Positions 1 to 9,174 of a DNA stretch of 64,000 nt are shown here, piece after piece. A model generated the notes under the pieces. The model saw only the letters and a program-made list of their open reading frames with translations. It ran no database searches and was not told where the DNA came from. The position numbers and the translations under genes were made by a program. Numbering within the stretch: position 1 is the first letter of the stretch; every line of letters starts with the position of its first letter. This stretch comes from Halomonas sp. (lineage in GTDB: Bacteria > Pseudomonadota > Gammaproteobacteria > Pseudomonadales > Halomonadaceae). Where the stretch lies: NCBI RefSeq assembly GCF_029263665.1, contig NZ_JAJUFQ010000016.1:43723-107722 (forward strand). Direction: 5' to 3'.

Positions 1-1002
1 TTCGGGAGCGGCGATGATTTCTCCACTTTGCTGGTCGAGCATGACGATACGTCCCCCTCGGGGAGCCGTGATCAAGGCGCTGCTGGAAGAGCCGCTCTGT
101 GACTGGCTGACAGCCACACTGGCAGTATATTGAGCCAGCTTCGGCTGCAGCCCGCCGAGATCGAATTCGTGAAACTTGCCTTGAGGGTCAAGGCGGGCGA
201 CCAGTGGGTGGTGTGTTTCCCAGATCGGGCCTTCGAACTGATAGCCGACGATCACGCCGCCATTTTCTGCCACATCGAGGTGGCGAACGCTGAGCTGATG
301 ATGGGACGGCCTGTGGCGGGCTTGAATTTCGCCGCTGTGACGGTTGACCAGCAGCAAGGCTGGGTCCATGTCATCGAGGTTCAGCTTGATTCGGCCGCTG
401 TCTGGATGTGTCTTGATCCCGCCCAGAGCGATGACAAGAGTGTCACCATCCGGCATCAGCTTGAGCTCGTGGGGGCCAATGCCCTCCAGCTCGATGTCAT
501 GGTGATGGGCGTAATTGGCGTCGGCATCATAGACCCTTGCCAGGCCCATGGCATCCTCGAGGCGGTTGGCCGTCACGTAGAGCCAGCGCCCGGAGGGATC
601 GAATACACCATGGCCGTAGAAGTGGTATCCCGGGCCTGCATCGATGCTTTGCAGTTCGCGATGGTGGCGTGCATCGAGAACGTGGAAATGGCGGCCCGGG
701 CGGCGTGCGAAGAGTATTGCCTGAGGCTGGTGAGGGTGCAGGCAGCCACCGTGGCAGCGCTCGGGGGCCGGCAGTAGAAAGTGTTCGCTGCCGTCGCGAT
801 GGATACCCGCCAGATGGTGGTTCCCCTCGAGATCATCGACAGCGCTGAAGAACCATTGGCGCCGGTTTTCCTGATTGTCTAAAACCCACTGTGCCGTTGC
901 CAGGTTCGTACCGCCTATAGCCAGGCTTGCCCCTAGGCTGCCAAGTCCCCATTTGAAAAGACCAAGCTTCAGTATCTTCCGACGTTGTCTGTCCAATGCC
1001 AC
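1..1002 (-). CDS. DUF1513 family protein, 3' end outside window
   Basis: The frame is open from a GTG at 1002 to the left edge (334 codons), so the C-terminus is missing. The N-terminus carries a Tat-like element, RRKILKLG, followed by a short hydrophobic stretch ending LATAQW, which suggests export. The body reads like a beta-propeller of the DUF1513 family, with repeated segments such as GYHFYGHGVFDPSGRWLYV, GPHELKLMPDGDTLVIALGG and RHLDVAENGGVIVGYQFEGP. GTG is chosen because GAGG lies about 9 nt upstream and the gap to the preceding imelysin stop is only 15 nt. It is the last visible gene of the imelysin operon; DUF1513 genes are known to accompany imelysins, but their biochemical role is not established. 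The family call is firm; the start is likely. Confidence 0.85.
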   Translation of the reverse strand, partial: MALDRQRRKILKLGLFKWGLGSLGASLAIGGTNLATAQWVLDNQENRRQWFFSAVDDLEGNHHLAGIHRDGSEHFLLPAPERCHGGCLHPHQPQAILFARRPGRHFHVLDARHHRELQSIDAGPGYHFYGHGVFDPSGRWLYVTANRLEDAMGLARVYDADANYAHHHDIELEGIGPHELKLMPDGDTLVIALGGIKTHPDSGRIKLNLDDMDPALLLVNRHSGEIQARHRPSHHQLSVRHLDVAENGGVIVGYQFEGPIWETHHPLVARLDPQGKFHEFDLGGLQPKLAQYTASVAVSQSQSGSSSSALITAPRGGRIVMLDQQSGEIIAAPE

Positions 1003-1017
1003 GGTGCTGTACCTCAA

Positions 1018-2085
1018 TCAATCGCCATCACTGGAGTTGAACCCGCGCACTACCCCAAGGGCACTGGCGATCTGTTCGTTGAGCAGTTGGCGTAACTGAG
1101 CGACTTTCATGTAGAGCGTGGTCAAGCCCGCCTGGGCATCGGCATGTTCCAGCCCGCTGGTGATGCCGCCATCAAGTTCCTGTGCCTGCTTGATCGTCTT
1201 GTTGAGCTGGCTGTCGAAGGCTTGTGCAAGATCACTGCGATCAATGTTGTCGAGGCTCACCATCAGGCCTGGCAGAAATCCTTCCTTCAGGCCCTGCAGG
1301 CTGGCCTCGATCAGGCTGATCGAAGCATCGCTGCGCCAGGCTTCTGCGCGATAGGCATTGGCGGGGCTGCCCATCATTCCGATGGGCTCACCGAGACGCT
1401 TGTCTTCAATGGTCTCCAGCGTCTGCATGGCAGCGTGAAGCGTGGCTTGCGTCATGCTGTCGGTAGACTGGTAGTAATCCCCGAAAGCCTCCCAGTCCGT
1501 CACCAACGTCATGCTCGTCTCGTTCAGGTGAGTCGAGATAGCTTGCAATAGAGCACAGGGTTGCTCTGCAGAGAGCGTTAAATCAGCCATTCCGTCGTCA
1601 TACAGCAGGACTTCCAATGCAGGAAACCCTTGCTCTGCGACACCCGCCTCATCGATGTCAGCCTTAGAGATTTGCGTGTCCTGATGCAGTCGGGTCTTGA
1701 CCCGACTGCCAACCAGGTTCTTCTTGTCAGGCCAGAACTGCAGCTGCCAGGCACGGCTATTGACTTCGATGGGGCCGAAGTCGACAAAGCGCACGGCTTG
1801 CCAGGCGCGGTAGGCAGAAAGCCAGTCCGAGCGCAATTGGTGCTCGCTGTTGGCTTCTGGCGCCGAGCACAAGGCAGTGGCGTCTTCCTGCAATTGGCCG
1901 GTGGCCTCAGCTAGCTTGGTGTAGAGCGCACCAATATCCTGATACCACTGCTGGCGTGGAGTAACGGATGTATCGGCGGCCTGGGAAGATAACGAGATTA
2001 ACGACAGGCAGGCGATAGCGACGGCTCTAGGGCAGTTCAGGGAAATCATACTGTTCATGGAAACCACGCCGTTCATGGAAATCAC
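1018..2085 (-). CDS. imelysin family protein (second copy)
   Basis: A 355-residue exported protein; the N-terminus runs through a hydrophobic segment to an SSQA-AD cleavage-like site near residue 36. The imelysin (peptidase M75-like, iron-regulated) fold is indicated by RAWQAVRFVDFGPI and by QGFPALEVLLYDDG near residues 152-163. That second element occupies the place of the GxHxxE motif, but here the His is replaced, so metal binding may differ from the first copy. Several Met codons lie within the first 15 residues, so the exact start is uncertain. Its ATG overlaps the stop of the di-heme gene by 4 nt, which indicates translational coupling. It probably works in the periplasm with the other cluster members; its substrate is unknown. 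Confidence 0.85.
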   Translation of the reverse strand: MISMNGVVSMNSMISLNCPRAVAIACLSLISLSSQAADTSVTPRQQWYQDIGALYTKLAEATGQLQEDATALCSAPEANSEHQLRSDWLSAYRAWQAVRFVDFGPIEVNSRAWQLQFWPDKKNLVGSRVKTRLHQDTQISKADIDEAGVAEQGFPALEVLLYDDGMADLTLSAEQPCALLQAISTHLNETSMTLVTDWEAFGDYYQSTDSMTQATLHAAMQTLETIEDKRLGEPIGMMGSPANAYRAEAWRSDASISLIEASLQGLKEGFLPGLMVSLDNIDRSDLAQAFDSQLNKTIKQAQELDGGITSGLEHADAQAGLTTLYMKVAQLRQLLNEQIASALGVVRGFNSSDGD

Positions 2086-3497
2086 AGTGAATTCAGGAAC
2101 TCGATCAATTGGGAACGCTGTTCCGCGGAAAGATCACGATAGGCCTGAGTGCTGTCTTCTGCTTCACCACCGTGCCATAGAATGGCCTCTTCCAGGGTTC
2201 GTGCACGGCCGTCATGCAGAAATCCGGCACGCTCGTTGATGCTTTGTGCCAGGCCGACTCCCCAGAGCGGAGGTGTACGCCATTCCTGCCCATTGGCTTC
2301 ATACTCGGGGCGGCCATCCGCCAGTGCTTCCCCCATGTCATGCAGCAGCAGGTCGCTGTAAGGCCACAACGTCTGATTGGCCATTTCCGGGCGGGGTGTC
2401 TTGTCGGCCGTGGTCAAGCTGGGGCGGTGACAACTGCTGCAGCCAATGTCGTTGAAGAGCCTGGCACCGGCTTGTACAGCAGGTTCATCCATGCTGCGTC
2501 GCTGAGGGACTGCCAGGCTCTGAGCATAGAAGGTCACGAAACTGGCGACCTTGTCGGATACTTCCGGGGTTCCGCCGCTGGCGAACTCATTGCAATCTTG
2601 CTCTGGCATGCAGTCCGTGACAGGCGCCAGGCTGGAAGTCAAGCCCATGTCGCCAGCAAAGGCATGCAAGCTCTGCTGTTCGATGGTGGGTTCCCCGGCT
2701 TTCCAGCCGAAACGGCCGAGAACCGTGTTTTCCTTGCGCGCGTCCCAGACATGATTGGGGCGGCCGGAAATGCCATCTCCGTCACTATCATCAGGATCTG
2801 CATATTCCAGAATCTGCTGCTCCGGTACCGCTTCGAGCAGGCCCAGGCCGATCATCGGCGGGGCGACCCGAGGGGAAATCAACATGTCTGCCGGCAGGGG
2901 ACCATAAGCAGGTTTTTCGATGCGATAGTCCGGCACCTGAAGTGATACTTCAGTGCCATCGGATAGCGCCACTTTTGTATCGGAATAGCTGAGCACCATA
3001 TCGGCTTCGGGCCTGGCTCCGGGGATCGCCGCCGTTTGCAGCTGGCGCCCATAATGGGGCACAGGCAATACGCCGGTCATGCGCACCACTTCGCTATCCT
3101 TGTCGGTGGCTGGCATCGACAAGCGCAGGAAGAGTGAGACCGGGCGCTGGTCAGGAGTCGGTGGATGGCCTCGCCCATCCTTGATATGGCATCCCTGGCA
3201 GCTGTTGGTATTGATCAACGGGCCCAGTCCATCACGTGCATCTGTGCTGGACGGTGCTACTACCCAAGGATTGCGGAAGAAACTGTTGCCGACACTGAAG
3301 TCCAGGCGTCCGGTCATGGGCAGGTTTTTCAGTGGCAGTGAATAAGCGTTATGGTCGAATTGCTCGACGGAACCTTCACCTCCACTCATGGGGGTGTCCT
3401 GAATGGAAGCGCTCAATACAGGAGAGACCAACGTGAATGTCATGCACAGTGGCAACACACCCAGTGTTGCCAGCTGTGAGATAGTGAGGCGCATCAT
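2082..3497 (-). CDS. di-heme oxidoreductase family protein (DUF1111)
   Basis: A 471-residue periplasmic c-type cytochrome of the di-heme oxidoreductase ('thiol oxidoreductase', DUF1111) family. A signal peptide (residues 1-29) precedes two heme-binding CxxCH motifs: CQGCH at residues 100-104 and CSSCH at 353-357. Family-typical stretches include NSFFRNPWV, NTNSCQGCH, GRFGWKAGEPT and a C-terminal LHDGRARTLEEAILWHGGEA. It sits between two imelysin genes with stop/start overlaps on both sides, as in the iron-regulated imelysin clusters known from pseudomonads and vibrios. A redox role linked to iron handling is plausible from context; the real substrate is unknown. The gene is full length and intact. 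Confidence 0.9.
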   Translation of the reverse strand: MMRLTISQLATLGVLPLCMTFTLVSPVLSASIQDTPMSGGEGSVEQFDHNAYSLPLKNLPMTGRLDFSVGNSFFRNPWVVAPSSTDARDGLGPLINTNSCQGCHIKDGRGHPPTPDQRPVSLFLRLSMPATDKDSEVVRMTGVLPVPHYGRQLQTAAIPGARPEADMVLSYSDTKVALSDGTEVSLQVPDYRIEKPAYGPLPADMLISPRVAPPMIGLGLLEAVPEQQILEYADPDDSDGDGISGRPNHVWDARKENTVLGRFGWKAGEPTIEQQSLHAFAGDMGLTSSLAPVTDCMPEQDCNEFASGGTPEVSDKVASFVTFYAQSLAVPQRRSMDEPAVQAGARLFNDIGCSSCHRPSLTTADKTPRPEMANQTLWPYSDLLLHDMGEALADGRPEYEANGQEWRTPPLWGVGLAQSINERAGFLHDGRARTLEEAILWHGGEAEDSTQAYRDLSAEQRSQLIEFLNSL

Positions 3498-4792
3498 CAG
3501 AAGTTGTGTCCTGCATCATCGGACTGCAGGTCGTCGACCCCAAGGTCGATGGCGGCTTTCTCAATGCTGCCTGTCTGGGTCACCAGTGCCAGGATGGCAT
3601 TGTTGACCAAGGTGGCACCTTCCTCATTACCCGGGGCGATCATCATGTCGAATGTCATGGGGTCGTCATTGGACTCTGCCCGGGATTTCAACTCACCAAG
3701 TGCACTCATTGACGCATCGATTTCCTGGCTCAACGTCGCAGATAGTTTAGGATCGCTCTGCTTGAGCAAGTCTTCCACGGAGGGGCCGTCGAAATTGGTG
3801 CCGTCCATGCGCTCGAAATGGCCGGTGTAAGCATTCTGGATGCCCTGGCCATTGTAGTAGTGAGAGTTGTGGGTATTGTCGCTGAAACAGTCATGTTCGT
3901 CCTCGTAGGAGTTGGCTTCCAGAGCAACCTTCATGCGCTCTCCTGCCAGTTCTCCCAGTGATAGCGACCCCATGCCGAACAAGATACGGCGCAGGCCCTC
4001 CTGCGGAGATGCAGCCAGCAATTCACTACGATAATTGTCGTCGTTACCGGGAGCCCACTGATCCACCATCCATTCCAGGTCAGAGACCAGCAGGTCGGTG
4101 ACGGCGTCCAGATAGGCTCGACGCCGATCACAGTGACCATTGGTGCAGGTATCGTCTTGCGCAAAGTCCGTGGCTTCGCGTTCTCCTGCACCAGGATCAT
4201 AACCATGGAGATCCTGCCCCCAGAGTAGAAACTCGATGGCGTGATATCCCGTGGCGACATTGGCCTCGGAGCCCCCGACTTCATTCAGACTGGCCAGCAA
4301 TTCTGGAGTAAGCTCGGAAACGTCCACCTCCTCGCCGCCCACGGTAATGCTTTCCGAGGCGATGATATTGGCGGTGGCTCCGGCATTGCCCAATTCGTGC
4401 TCGTAGCGGTCTTCAGCGACGTAGTCGATCAGGCCTTCATCCAGAGGCCAGGCATTGAGCTGGCCTTCCCAGTCGTCCACCACCGGGTTACCGAAGCGGA
4501 ACACTTCGCTTTGCTGATAGCTCACCCGAGCCTGGCGCCAGGCCTGACGGGCCGAGGCCAATGCTTCTGGTGTAGGGGAGGCAAGCAGGGTGTCGACGGC
4601 TTCATTGAGCTGCTTGGCACTCTTCAGGGCATCGATGTAGGTGTTGTGTGCCAGATCAGCGTAGTGGGAGACCACCTGCTGCGGTGTGACATCCTCTCCT
4701 TCCGTGGCATTGGCAGTGGTTGTTAAGGGAATGGAGAACATGCAGGTTGCGATGAGTGCGGATAACGGACGAGGAGCGAAATGCTGGGCCAT
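3497..4792 (-). CDS. imelysin family protein (IrpA-like)
   Basis: A 431-residue exported protein with a signal peptide ending TTTANA (about residue 29). It has the canonical imelysin GxHxxE motif as GYHAIEFLLWG (His184, Glu187) and the usual upstream block SEVFRFGNPVVDDWEGQLNA. The family contains IrpA of cyanobacteria and the IcmP-type proteins of Pseudomonas, which are iron-regulated and sit in the periplasm or envelope; protease activity is disputed. It is the first gene of a leftward four-gene operon (imelysin, di-heme, imelysin, DUF1513) with overlapping junctions. The promoter in front of it carries a Fur-box-like palindrome, so expression under iron limitation is expected. The family assignment is firm; the function is inferred. 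Confidence 0.9.
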   Translation of the reverse strand: MAQHFAPRPLSALIATCMFSIPLTTTANATEGEDVTPQQVVSHYADLAHNTYIDALKSAKQLNEAVDTLLASPTPEALASARQAWRQARVSYQQSEVFRFGNPVVDDWEGQLNAWPLDEGLIDYVAEDRYEHELGNAGATANIIASESITVGGEEVDVSELTPELLASLNEVGGSEANVATGYHAIEFLLWGQDLHGYDPGAGEREATDFAQDDTCTNGHCDRRRAYLDAVTDLLVSDLEWMVDQWAPGNDDNYRSELLAASPQEGLRRILFGMGSLSLGELAGERMKVALEANSYEDEHDCFSDNTHNSHYYNGQGIQNAYTGHFERMDGTNFDGPSVEDLLKQSDPKLSATLSQEIDASMSALGELKSRAESNDDPMTFDMMIAPGNEEGATLVNNAILALVTQTGSIEKAAIDLGVDDLQSDDAGHNF

Positions 4793-4827
4793 GATGGAAT
4801 CCTTGTTATTGCTGAGCCGTGATGAAA

Positions 4828-4855
4828 ATAGTAACGAGAGACAATCTCATTGCAA
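4828..4855 (-). promoter_or_regulatory. sigma70-like promoter of the imelysin operon
   Basis: Read on the minus strand: -35 TTGCAA (4855-4850), a 16-nt spacer, and -10 TACTAT (4833-4828), about 35 nt upstream of the first imelysin start at 4792. Four of six bases match the consensus in each hexamer. The spacer is almost fully covered by the Fur-like palindrome at 4833-4851, which supports this being the regulated promoter. Confidence 0.55.
4833..4851 (-). promoter_or_regulatory. Fur-box-like operator
   Basis: On the minus strand the 19-mer AATGAGATTGTCTCTCGTT is an imperfect palindrome (AATGAGA / TCTCGTT, 6 of 7 paired) and matches the common gammaproteobacterial Fur-type sequence AATGAGAATTATTCTCATT at 14 of 19 positions. 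It lies in the spacer of the promoter of the imelysin operon, a position where holo-Fur would block RNA polymerase. Binding is inferred from sequence and from the known iron control of imelysin genes. Confidence 0.55.
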
Positions 4856-4934
4856 AGAGTAGGCTACCTACCCTTGTCCCAGGTCAGCACAATTATTGAG
4901 GATTCCACATTGGCCCGGCGAAGTACCTCTGGCT

Positions 4935-5768
4935 TCAGCGAGGCGAAACTCGTCGATTGATGCCTGTCTCTGCGATCATCCGGGTGGAGATTTCTTCCAC
5001 CGAGAAGCGTGTCGTATCGATGAAAGGAATATGCAGTTGACGATATAACGCTTCAGCCTGCGAAACTTCCTGCATGCACTGGTCCATGGAACTGTAACGG
5101 CTGTTGGGGCGGCGTTCGTGGCGGATGGCGGCCAGGCGGCGTGGGTCGATGGTCAGTCCGAACAGCTTGTGGCGATGTTTGGCCAATACGGGAGGCAGTT
5201 TCAGGGTGCCATCCTCATCCTGGTCATCCTCGGTCAATGGGTAGTTGGCAGCACGGATGCCAAATTGCAAGGCCAGGTACAACGATGTCGGCGTCTTGCC
5301 GCAGCGAGATACACCGACGAGGATGACATCAGCCTGGTCGTACTGATGGGTGCGGGCCCCATCGTCATTGTCGAGAGCGAAATGCACAGAGTGGATGCGA
5401 TCCATGTAGGCGGCATCACTGGCAATGGCGTGGGTGCGCCCGACACTATAAGAGGAGTGAGTTTCCAGTTCCCTCTCCAGGGGCTCGAGGAAAGTCGAGA
5501 AGATATCGACCTTGAAGCCTGGTGCAGCCCGAATCACGTCGCGAATCTTCTGGTCGACGATGGTATCGATGATGATGGGTTGGACACCATCACGCACGGC
5601 GGTGGCCTCAATGATACCGACCAGGGAGTGCGCTTTTTCAATGGTGTCGATGTAGGGTTTGGTCAGTTTGCGAATCTCAACATTCTCGAACTGAGCCAGC
5701 AGACTACGGCCGAGGCTTTCGGCAGTGATGCCAGTACCATCGGAAATGAAGAAAGCAGTACGTGTCAT
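4935..5768 (-). CDS. ppsR: PEP synthase regulatory kinase/pyrophosphorylase PpsR
   Basis: A 277-residue cytosolic protein of the DUF299 family, the same length as E. coli PpsR (YdiA). The enzyme phosphorylates (with ADP) and dephosphorylates (with Pi) a threonine next to the catalytic His of PEP synthase, switching that enzyme off and on. Visible features are the N-terminal [15 protein letters not shown] and a P-loop-like [15 protein letters not shown] around residues 150-165, followed by NYPLTEDD and the family's KLFGLTIDP. It is transcribed divergently from its target ppsA across a 296-nt intergenic region, the usual arrangement in gammaproteobacteria. The gene looks complete. Confidence 0.95.
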   Translation of the reverse strand: MTRTAFFISDGTGITAESLGRSLLAQFENVEIRKLTKPYIDTIEKAHSLVGIIEATAVRDGVQPIIIDTIVDQKIRDVIRAAPGFKVDIFSTFLEPLERELETHSSYSVGRTHAIASDAAYMDRIHSVHFALDNDDGARTHQYDQADVILVGVSRCGKTPTSLYLALQFGIRAANYPLTEDDQDEDGTLKLPPVLAKHRHKLFGLTIDPRRLAAIRHERRPNSRYSSMDQCMQEVSQAEALYRQLHIPFIDTTRFSVEEISTRMIAETGINRRVSPR

Positions 5769-5943
5769 GAGGGTGCTCTTTGCTCATTTTTTGTAGTGGC
5801 CTGCCCAGACAGGCCATATGCCCGCATTGTCACCGCCAGAGCCGGCTGCGGCAAGTGACGGCATGTCAGGCAAAATACGTGAAACTACATAAATCCCGAT
5901 AAATGCCCCGAGTGTTGTAAAAATCCTCCAGTGACTACGCCCC

Positions 5944-5949
5944 TATACT
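5944..5949 (+). promoter_or_regulatory. candidate -10 element for ppsA
   Basis: TATACT (5 of 6 to the sigma70 -10 consensus) lies about 115 nt upstream of the ppsA start in the divergent ppsR-ppsA region. No good -35 hexamer is found at 16-18 nt, so this is only a candidate. The rest of 5769-6064 shows no other site I can name. Confidence 0.3.
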
Positions 5950-6064
5950 GATAGCGCTTGGTGGACAGCGCTGTTAGAGTCGCCTGCATCCAATTCATGA
6001 TGCCTTGAGATGAACCTGAACGGGATGGATCCGAGGCACTGAATAGCCAAGAAAGGGGGCTAAG

Positions 6065-8437
6065 GTGGAAAAGTACATTCTGTGGTTCGATCAGTTGGGC
6101 ATGAATGACGTCGAGCGCGTGGGCGGCAAGAATGCATCACTGGGTGAAATGATCTCCCATCTGTCTGGCGCGGGTGTGACAGTCCCCGGTGGTTTTGCCA
6201 CTACGGCTGATGCTTATCGTGAGTTTCTTGCTCATGAAGGGCTCAACGATCGTATCAATGCTGAATTGGCTCGCCTGGATGTCGACGACGTCGCTGCTCT
6301 GGCGGAAGCAGGCGCCAAGATCCGTCAATGGATCATCGATACGCCACTCCCCCCGGCTTTCGAGTCTGCGCTGGGTGAAGCCTATGAGCTCATGCTCAGC
6401 AAGCACCCGAACCTCAAGGTCGCTGTGCGCAGCTCTGCTACCGCAGAAGACCTTCCGGATGCTTCCTTTGCTGGTCAGCAGGAGACCTTCCTCAACATTG
6501 AAGGCTACGACAACATCAAGCGTGCCGTGCACGAGGTGTTTGCTTCCCTGTTCAATGACCGTGCCATTTCCTACCGTGTCCACCGCGGTTATGCGCATGA
6601 GAACGTAGCGCTGTCCGCCGGTGTACAGAAGATGGTGCGTTCCGAGACTGGCGCCAGTGGCGTCATGTTCACCCTGGATACGGAATCAGGTTTCCGTGAT
6701 GCTGTTTTCGTCACTGCTTCCTGGGGACTGGGTGAGACCGTGGTTCAGGGGGCGGTCAACCCCGATGAGTTTTACGTGCATAAGCCGACGCTGGCAGCAG
6801 GGCGCCCAGCAGTGCTGCGCCGCAACCTTGGTTCCAAGCTGATCAAGATGATCTATACCGAGGACGCAAGTGCAGGCAAATCCGTTGCCACGGTAGATGT
6901 TCCTCTTGCTGACCGGGGGGTGTTCTCGATCAATGATGAGCAGGTCATGGCACTGGCGCGTCAGGCCGTCATCATCGAGAAGCACTATGGTCGCCCGATG
7001 GATATCGAGTGGGCGCTGGACGGCGATGATAACGAGTTATACATCGTTCAGGCTCGCCCTGAGACCGTGGTTTCCCAGCAGGAAGGTGGCTCCCTGGAGC
7101 GTTTCCAGCTCAAGGAAAAGGGTCGCACTTTGGTCAATGGTCGTGCCATAGGCCAACGTATCGGCCAAGGGACGGTCAAGGTGATCATGTCTCCCGACGA
7201 GATGGATAAAGTGCAGGCTGGGGATGTGCTGGTCACCGACATGACCGATCCGGACTGGGAGCCGATCATGAAGCGGGCTTCCGCCATCGTTACCAATCGT
7301 GGTGGACGTACCTGCCACGCTGCCATCATCGCCCGGGAGCTGGGTATCCCCGCTGTCGTAGGATGTGGCGATGCGACTGACGTTCTCTCTGATGGCCGTG
7401 ATGTCACGGTTTCCTGTGCCGAAGGCGATACAGGGCATGTCTACGACGGCCTGCTGGCGTTTGATCGCAGTGTGACCAGTGTCAATGCGATGCCGGACAT
7501 TCCGTTCAAGATCATGATGAACGTGGGTAACCCGGACCGAGCTTTCAGCTTTGCATCGCTGCCCAATTCTGGTGTCGGTCTGGCGCGTCTTGAGTTCATC
7601 ATCAACCGGATGATCGGTGTTCACCCCAAGGCGTTGCTCGATTATGCGACCTTGCCTGCTGAGCTGCAGCAGACCATTGATCTTCGCGTCGCTGGCTATG
7701 CCGACCCAGTCAGCTTTTATGTCGACAAGTTGGTCGAGGGTATTTCCACATTGGCGGCTGCCTTCTATCCGCAGCGTGTCATCGTGCGTATGTCGGACTT
7801 CAAGTCCAACGAGTACGAGAACCTGATTGGCGGCAAGCTCTATGAGCCGGGCGAAGAGAACCCCATGCTGGGCTTCCGCGGTGCCTCTCGTTACATCTCC
7901 GAGAGCTTCCGTCCTTGCTTCGAGCTGGAATGCCAGGCCATGAAGCGTGTGCGTGACGAAATGGGCCTGGACAATGTCGAACTGATGGTGCCCTTCGTTC
8001 GTACTACCGATGAAGCCCGGGAAGTTGTCGATCTGCTTGCTGCCAATGGTCTCAAGCGCGGCGAGAATGGTCTCAAGGTCATCATGATGTGCGAGTTGCC
8101 GGCCAATGCTCTGCTGGCGGATGAGTTCCTTGAGTATTTCGATGGCTTCTCAATCGGCTCCAATGACTTGACTCAGCTGACTCTGGGACTTGATCGTGAT
8201 TCAGGTATTGTTGCCCACCTGTTTGACGAGCGTAACCCAGCCGTCAAGAAACTGCTGGCCATGGCCATCCAGGCCTGCAAGGCCAAGGGCAAGTACGTGG
8301 GTATCTGTGGCCAAGGGCCATCAGATCACCCTGAGCTGGCCAAATGGCTGATGGAGCAGGGAATCGACTCGGTCTCCCTGAACCCGGACGCTGTATTGGA
8401 AACCTGGTTCATGCTGGCAGGTGAGAGCCTGTCCTGA
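6065..8437 (+). CDS. ppsA: phosphoenolpyruvate synthase
   Basis: A 790-residue PEP synthase (E. coli 792), which converts pyruvate + ATP + water to PEP + AMP + Pi in gluconeogenesis. The order of domains is standard: N-terminal ATP-grasp/pyruvate-binding half ([11 protein letters not shown] near residue 20; [20 protein letters not shown] near 122), the phosphohistidine swivel domain with [19 protein letters not shown] (catalytic His about residue 418, with the PpsR target Thr just before it), and a C-terminal TIM barrel ([32 protein letters not shown], and the catalytic-Cys region [12 protein letters not shown]). Translation starts at GTG, preceded by a GGGGG-type ribosome site. It pairs with divergent ppsR and is followed by a strong terminator. 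Confidence 0.97.
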   Translation: MEKYILWFDQLGMNDVERVGGKNASLGEMISHLSGAGVTVPGGFATTADAYREFLAHEGLNDRINAELARLDVDDVAALAEAGAKIRQWIIDTPLPPAFESALGEAYELMLSKHPNLKVAVRSSATAEDLPDASFAGQQETFLNIEGYDNIKRAVHEVFASLFNDRAISYRVHRGYAHENVALSAGVQKMVRSETGASGVMFTLDTESGFRDAVFVTASWGLGETVVQGAVNPDEFYVHKPTLAAGRPAVLRRNLGSKLIKMIYTEDASAGKSVATVDVPLADRGVFSINDEQVMALARQAVIIEKHYGRPMDIEWALDGDDNELYIVQARPETVVSQQEGGSLERFQLKEKGRTLVNGRAIGQRIGQGTVKVIMSPDEMDKVQAGDVLVTDMTDPDWEPIMKRASAIVTNRGGRTCHAAIIARELGIPAVVGCGDATDVLSDGRDVTVSCAEGDTGHVYDGLLAFDRSVTSVNAMPDIPFKIMMNVGNPDRAFSFASLPNSGVGLARLEFIINRMIGVHPKALLDYATLPAELQQTIDLRVAGYADPVSFYVDKLVEGISTLAAAFYPQRVIVRMSDFKSNEYENLIGGKLYEPGEENPMLGFRGASRYISESFRPCFELECQAMKRVRDEMGLDNVELMVPFVRTTDEAREVVDLLAANGLKRGENGLKVIMMCELPANALLADEFLEYFDGFSIGSNDLTQLTLGLDRDSGIVAHLFDERNPAVKKLLAMAIQACKAKGKYVGICGQGPSDHPELAKWLMEQGIDSVSLNPDAVLETWFMLAGESLS

Positions 8438-8458
8438 ACCTGAAGGTTTTTCTGCTAC

Positions 8459-8497
8459 ACCACCAACGCCGCAGCTTTGCTGCGGCGTTGGTGTTTC
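8459..8497 (+). terminator. rho-independent terminator of ppsA
   Basis: A perfect 15-bp stem (8461-8475 paired with 8479-8493) with a 3-nt TTT loop, GC-rich at the base of the loop, followed by TTTCT. It starts 23 nt after the ppsA stop. Confidence 0.9.
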
Positions 8498-8539
8498 TGA
8501 CTGACGAGAGGTTCTGACTGGCGAGAGGTTTCTGACTGA
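8495..8539. repeat. 17-nt direct tandem repeat, 2.6 copies
   Basis: The units TTCTGACTGACGAGAGG (8495-8511) and TTCTGACTGGCGAGAGG (8512-8528) differ at one base. A partial third copy, TTTCTGACTGA, follows at 8529-8539. It lies directly behind the ppsA terminator and is not coding. Confidence 0.8.
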
Positions 8540-8684
8540 ATAGGAGTTTTTGGCTGTCTGGTATGCGACTGTCGCTGATCGACTACAGTGGTGCAAATGT
8601 CGGGGAGTCTTGTGCAAGCGGGCTGTTTCATTGCGCTCAATGGGTAAACTGGTGCCATCTAGCAAGCCCATGGAGGACCTTGTC

Positions 8685-9092
8685 ATGAACAAACTGCAAG
8701 TTGCCACGTGCCAGGGCAAGAAGCATCACAGCAGAATCCTGGCAACTGTGCTGGCTGCTATGCTGATATTTCCCACTGGCATGGTGTGGGCGGATTCCTG
8801 GAAGAATGAGTCCGGGCACGGCCGTTACTACAGTCATCATCACGACGACGATCGCGATGACGATTATTGGGAAGCTCGGGAAGACTATCTGGAAGCTCGC
8901 GAAGAGTACCAGGAGGCTCGCGAAGAGTATCTCGAAGAACGTCGCGGAGATGACAGGTACGAGTACCATGAACGTTACGGCCGGGATCACTATGATGATT
9001 TTGACCGTGAAGGGCTGAGTTACGATAGTCGTGAAATAGATAATATTGCCAATCAGGTGATCAATGAAGTCGCTCGCCAGCTGCTCAACTGA
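8685..9092 (+). CDS. secreted acidic protein with heptad tandem repeat, unknown function
   Basis: A 135-residue protein I do not recognise. ATG 8685 is chosen over an upstream in-frame ATG because GGAGG lies 8 nt before it and it opens a clean signal peptide (ATVLAAMLIFPTGMVWA-DS). The mature part is very rich in Asp, Glu, His, Tyr and Arg. It contains three consecutive 7-residue units EAREDYL, EAREEYQ, EAREEYL encoded by 21-nt DNA repeats (8871-8933), likely a short charged helix. The tail, DNIANQVINEVARQLLN, looks amphipathic. It lies beside the CigR-like gene, which is also exported and His/Asp-rich; a shared envelope role, possibly cation binding, is a guess from composition only. Confidence 0.75.
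   Translation: MNKLQVATCQGKKHHSRILATVLAAMLIFPTGMVWADSWKNESGHGRYYSHHHDDDRDDDYWEAREDYLEAREEYQEAREEYLEERRGDDRYEYHERYGRDHYDDFDREGLSYDSREIDNIANQVINEVARQLLN
8871..8933 (+). repeat. 21-nt in-frame tandem repeat, 3 copies
   Basis: Three adjacent 21-nt units (8871-8891, 8892-8912, 8913-8933) begin GAAGCTCG, GAAGCTCG and GAGGCTCG and encode EAREDYL, EAREEYQ and EAREEYL in the secreted acidic protein. A degenerate start of a fourth unit (GAAGAACG) follows. Confidence 0.85.
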
Positions 9093-9174
9093 TGGCCTCG
9101 ACATTAGCAGAAGAAGCAGAGGGTACCGATTATCCGGGGTCTAGATGCAAACCCCGTAGCGAGAGGAAAATACC

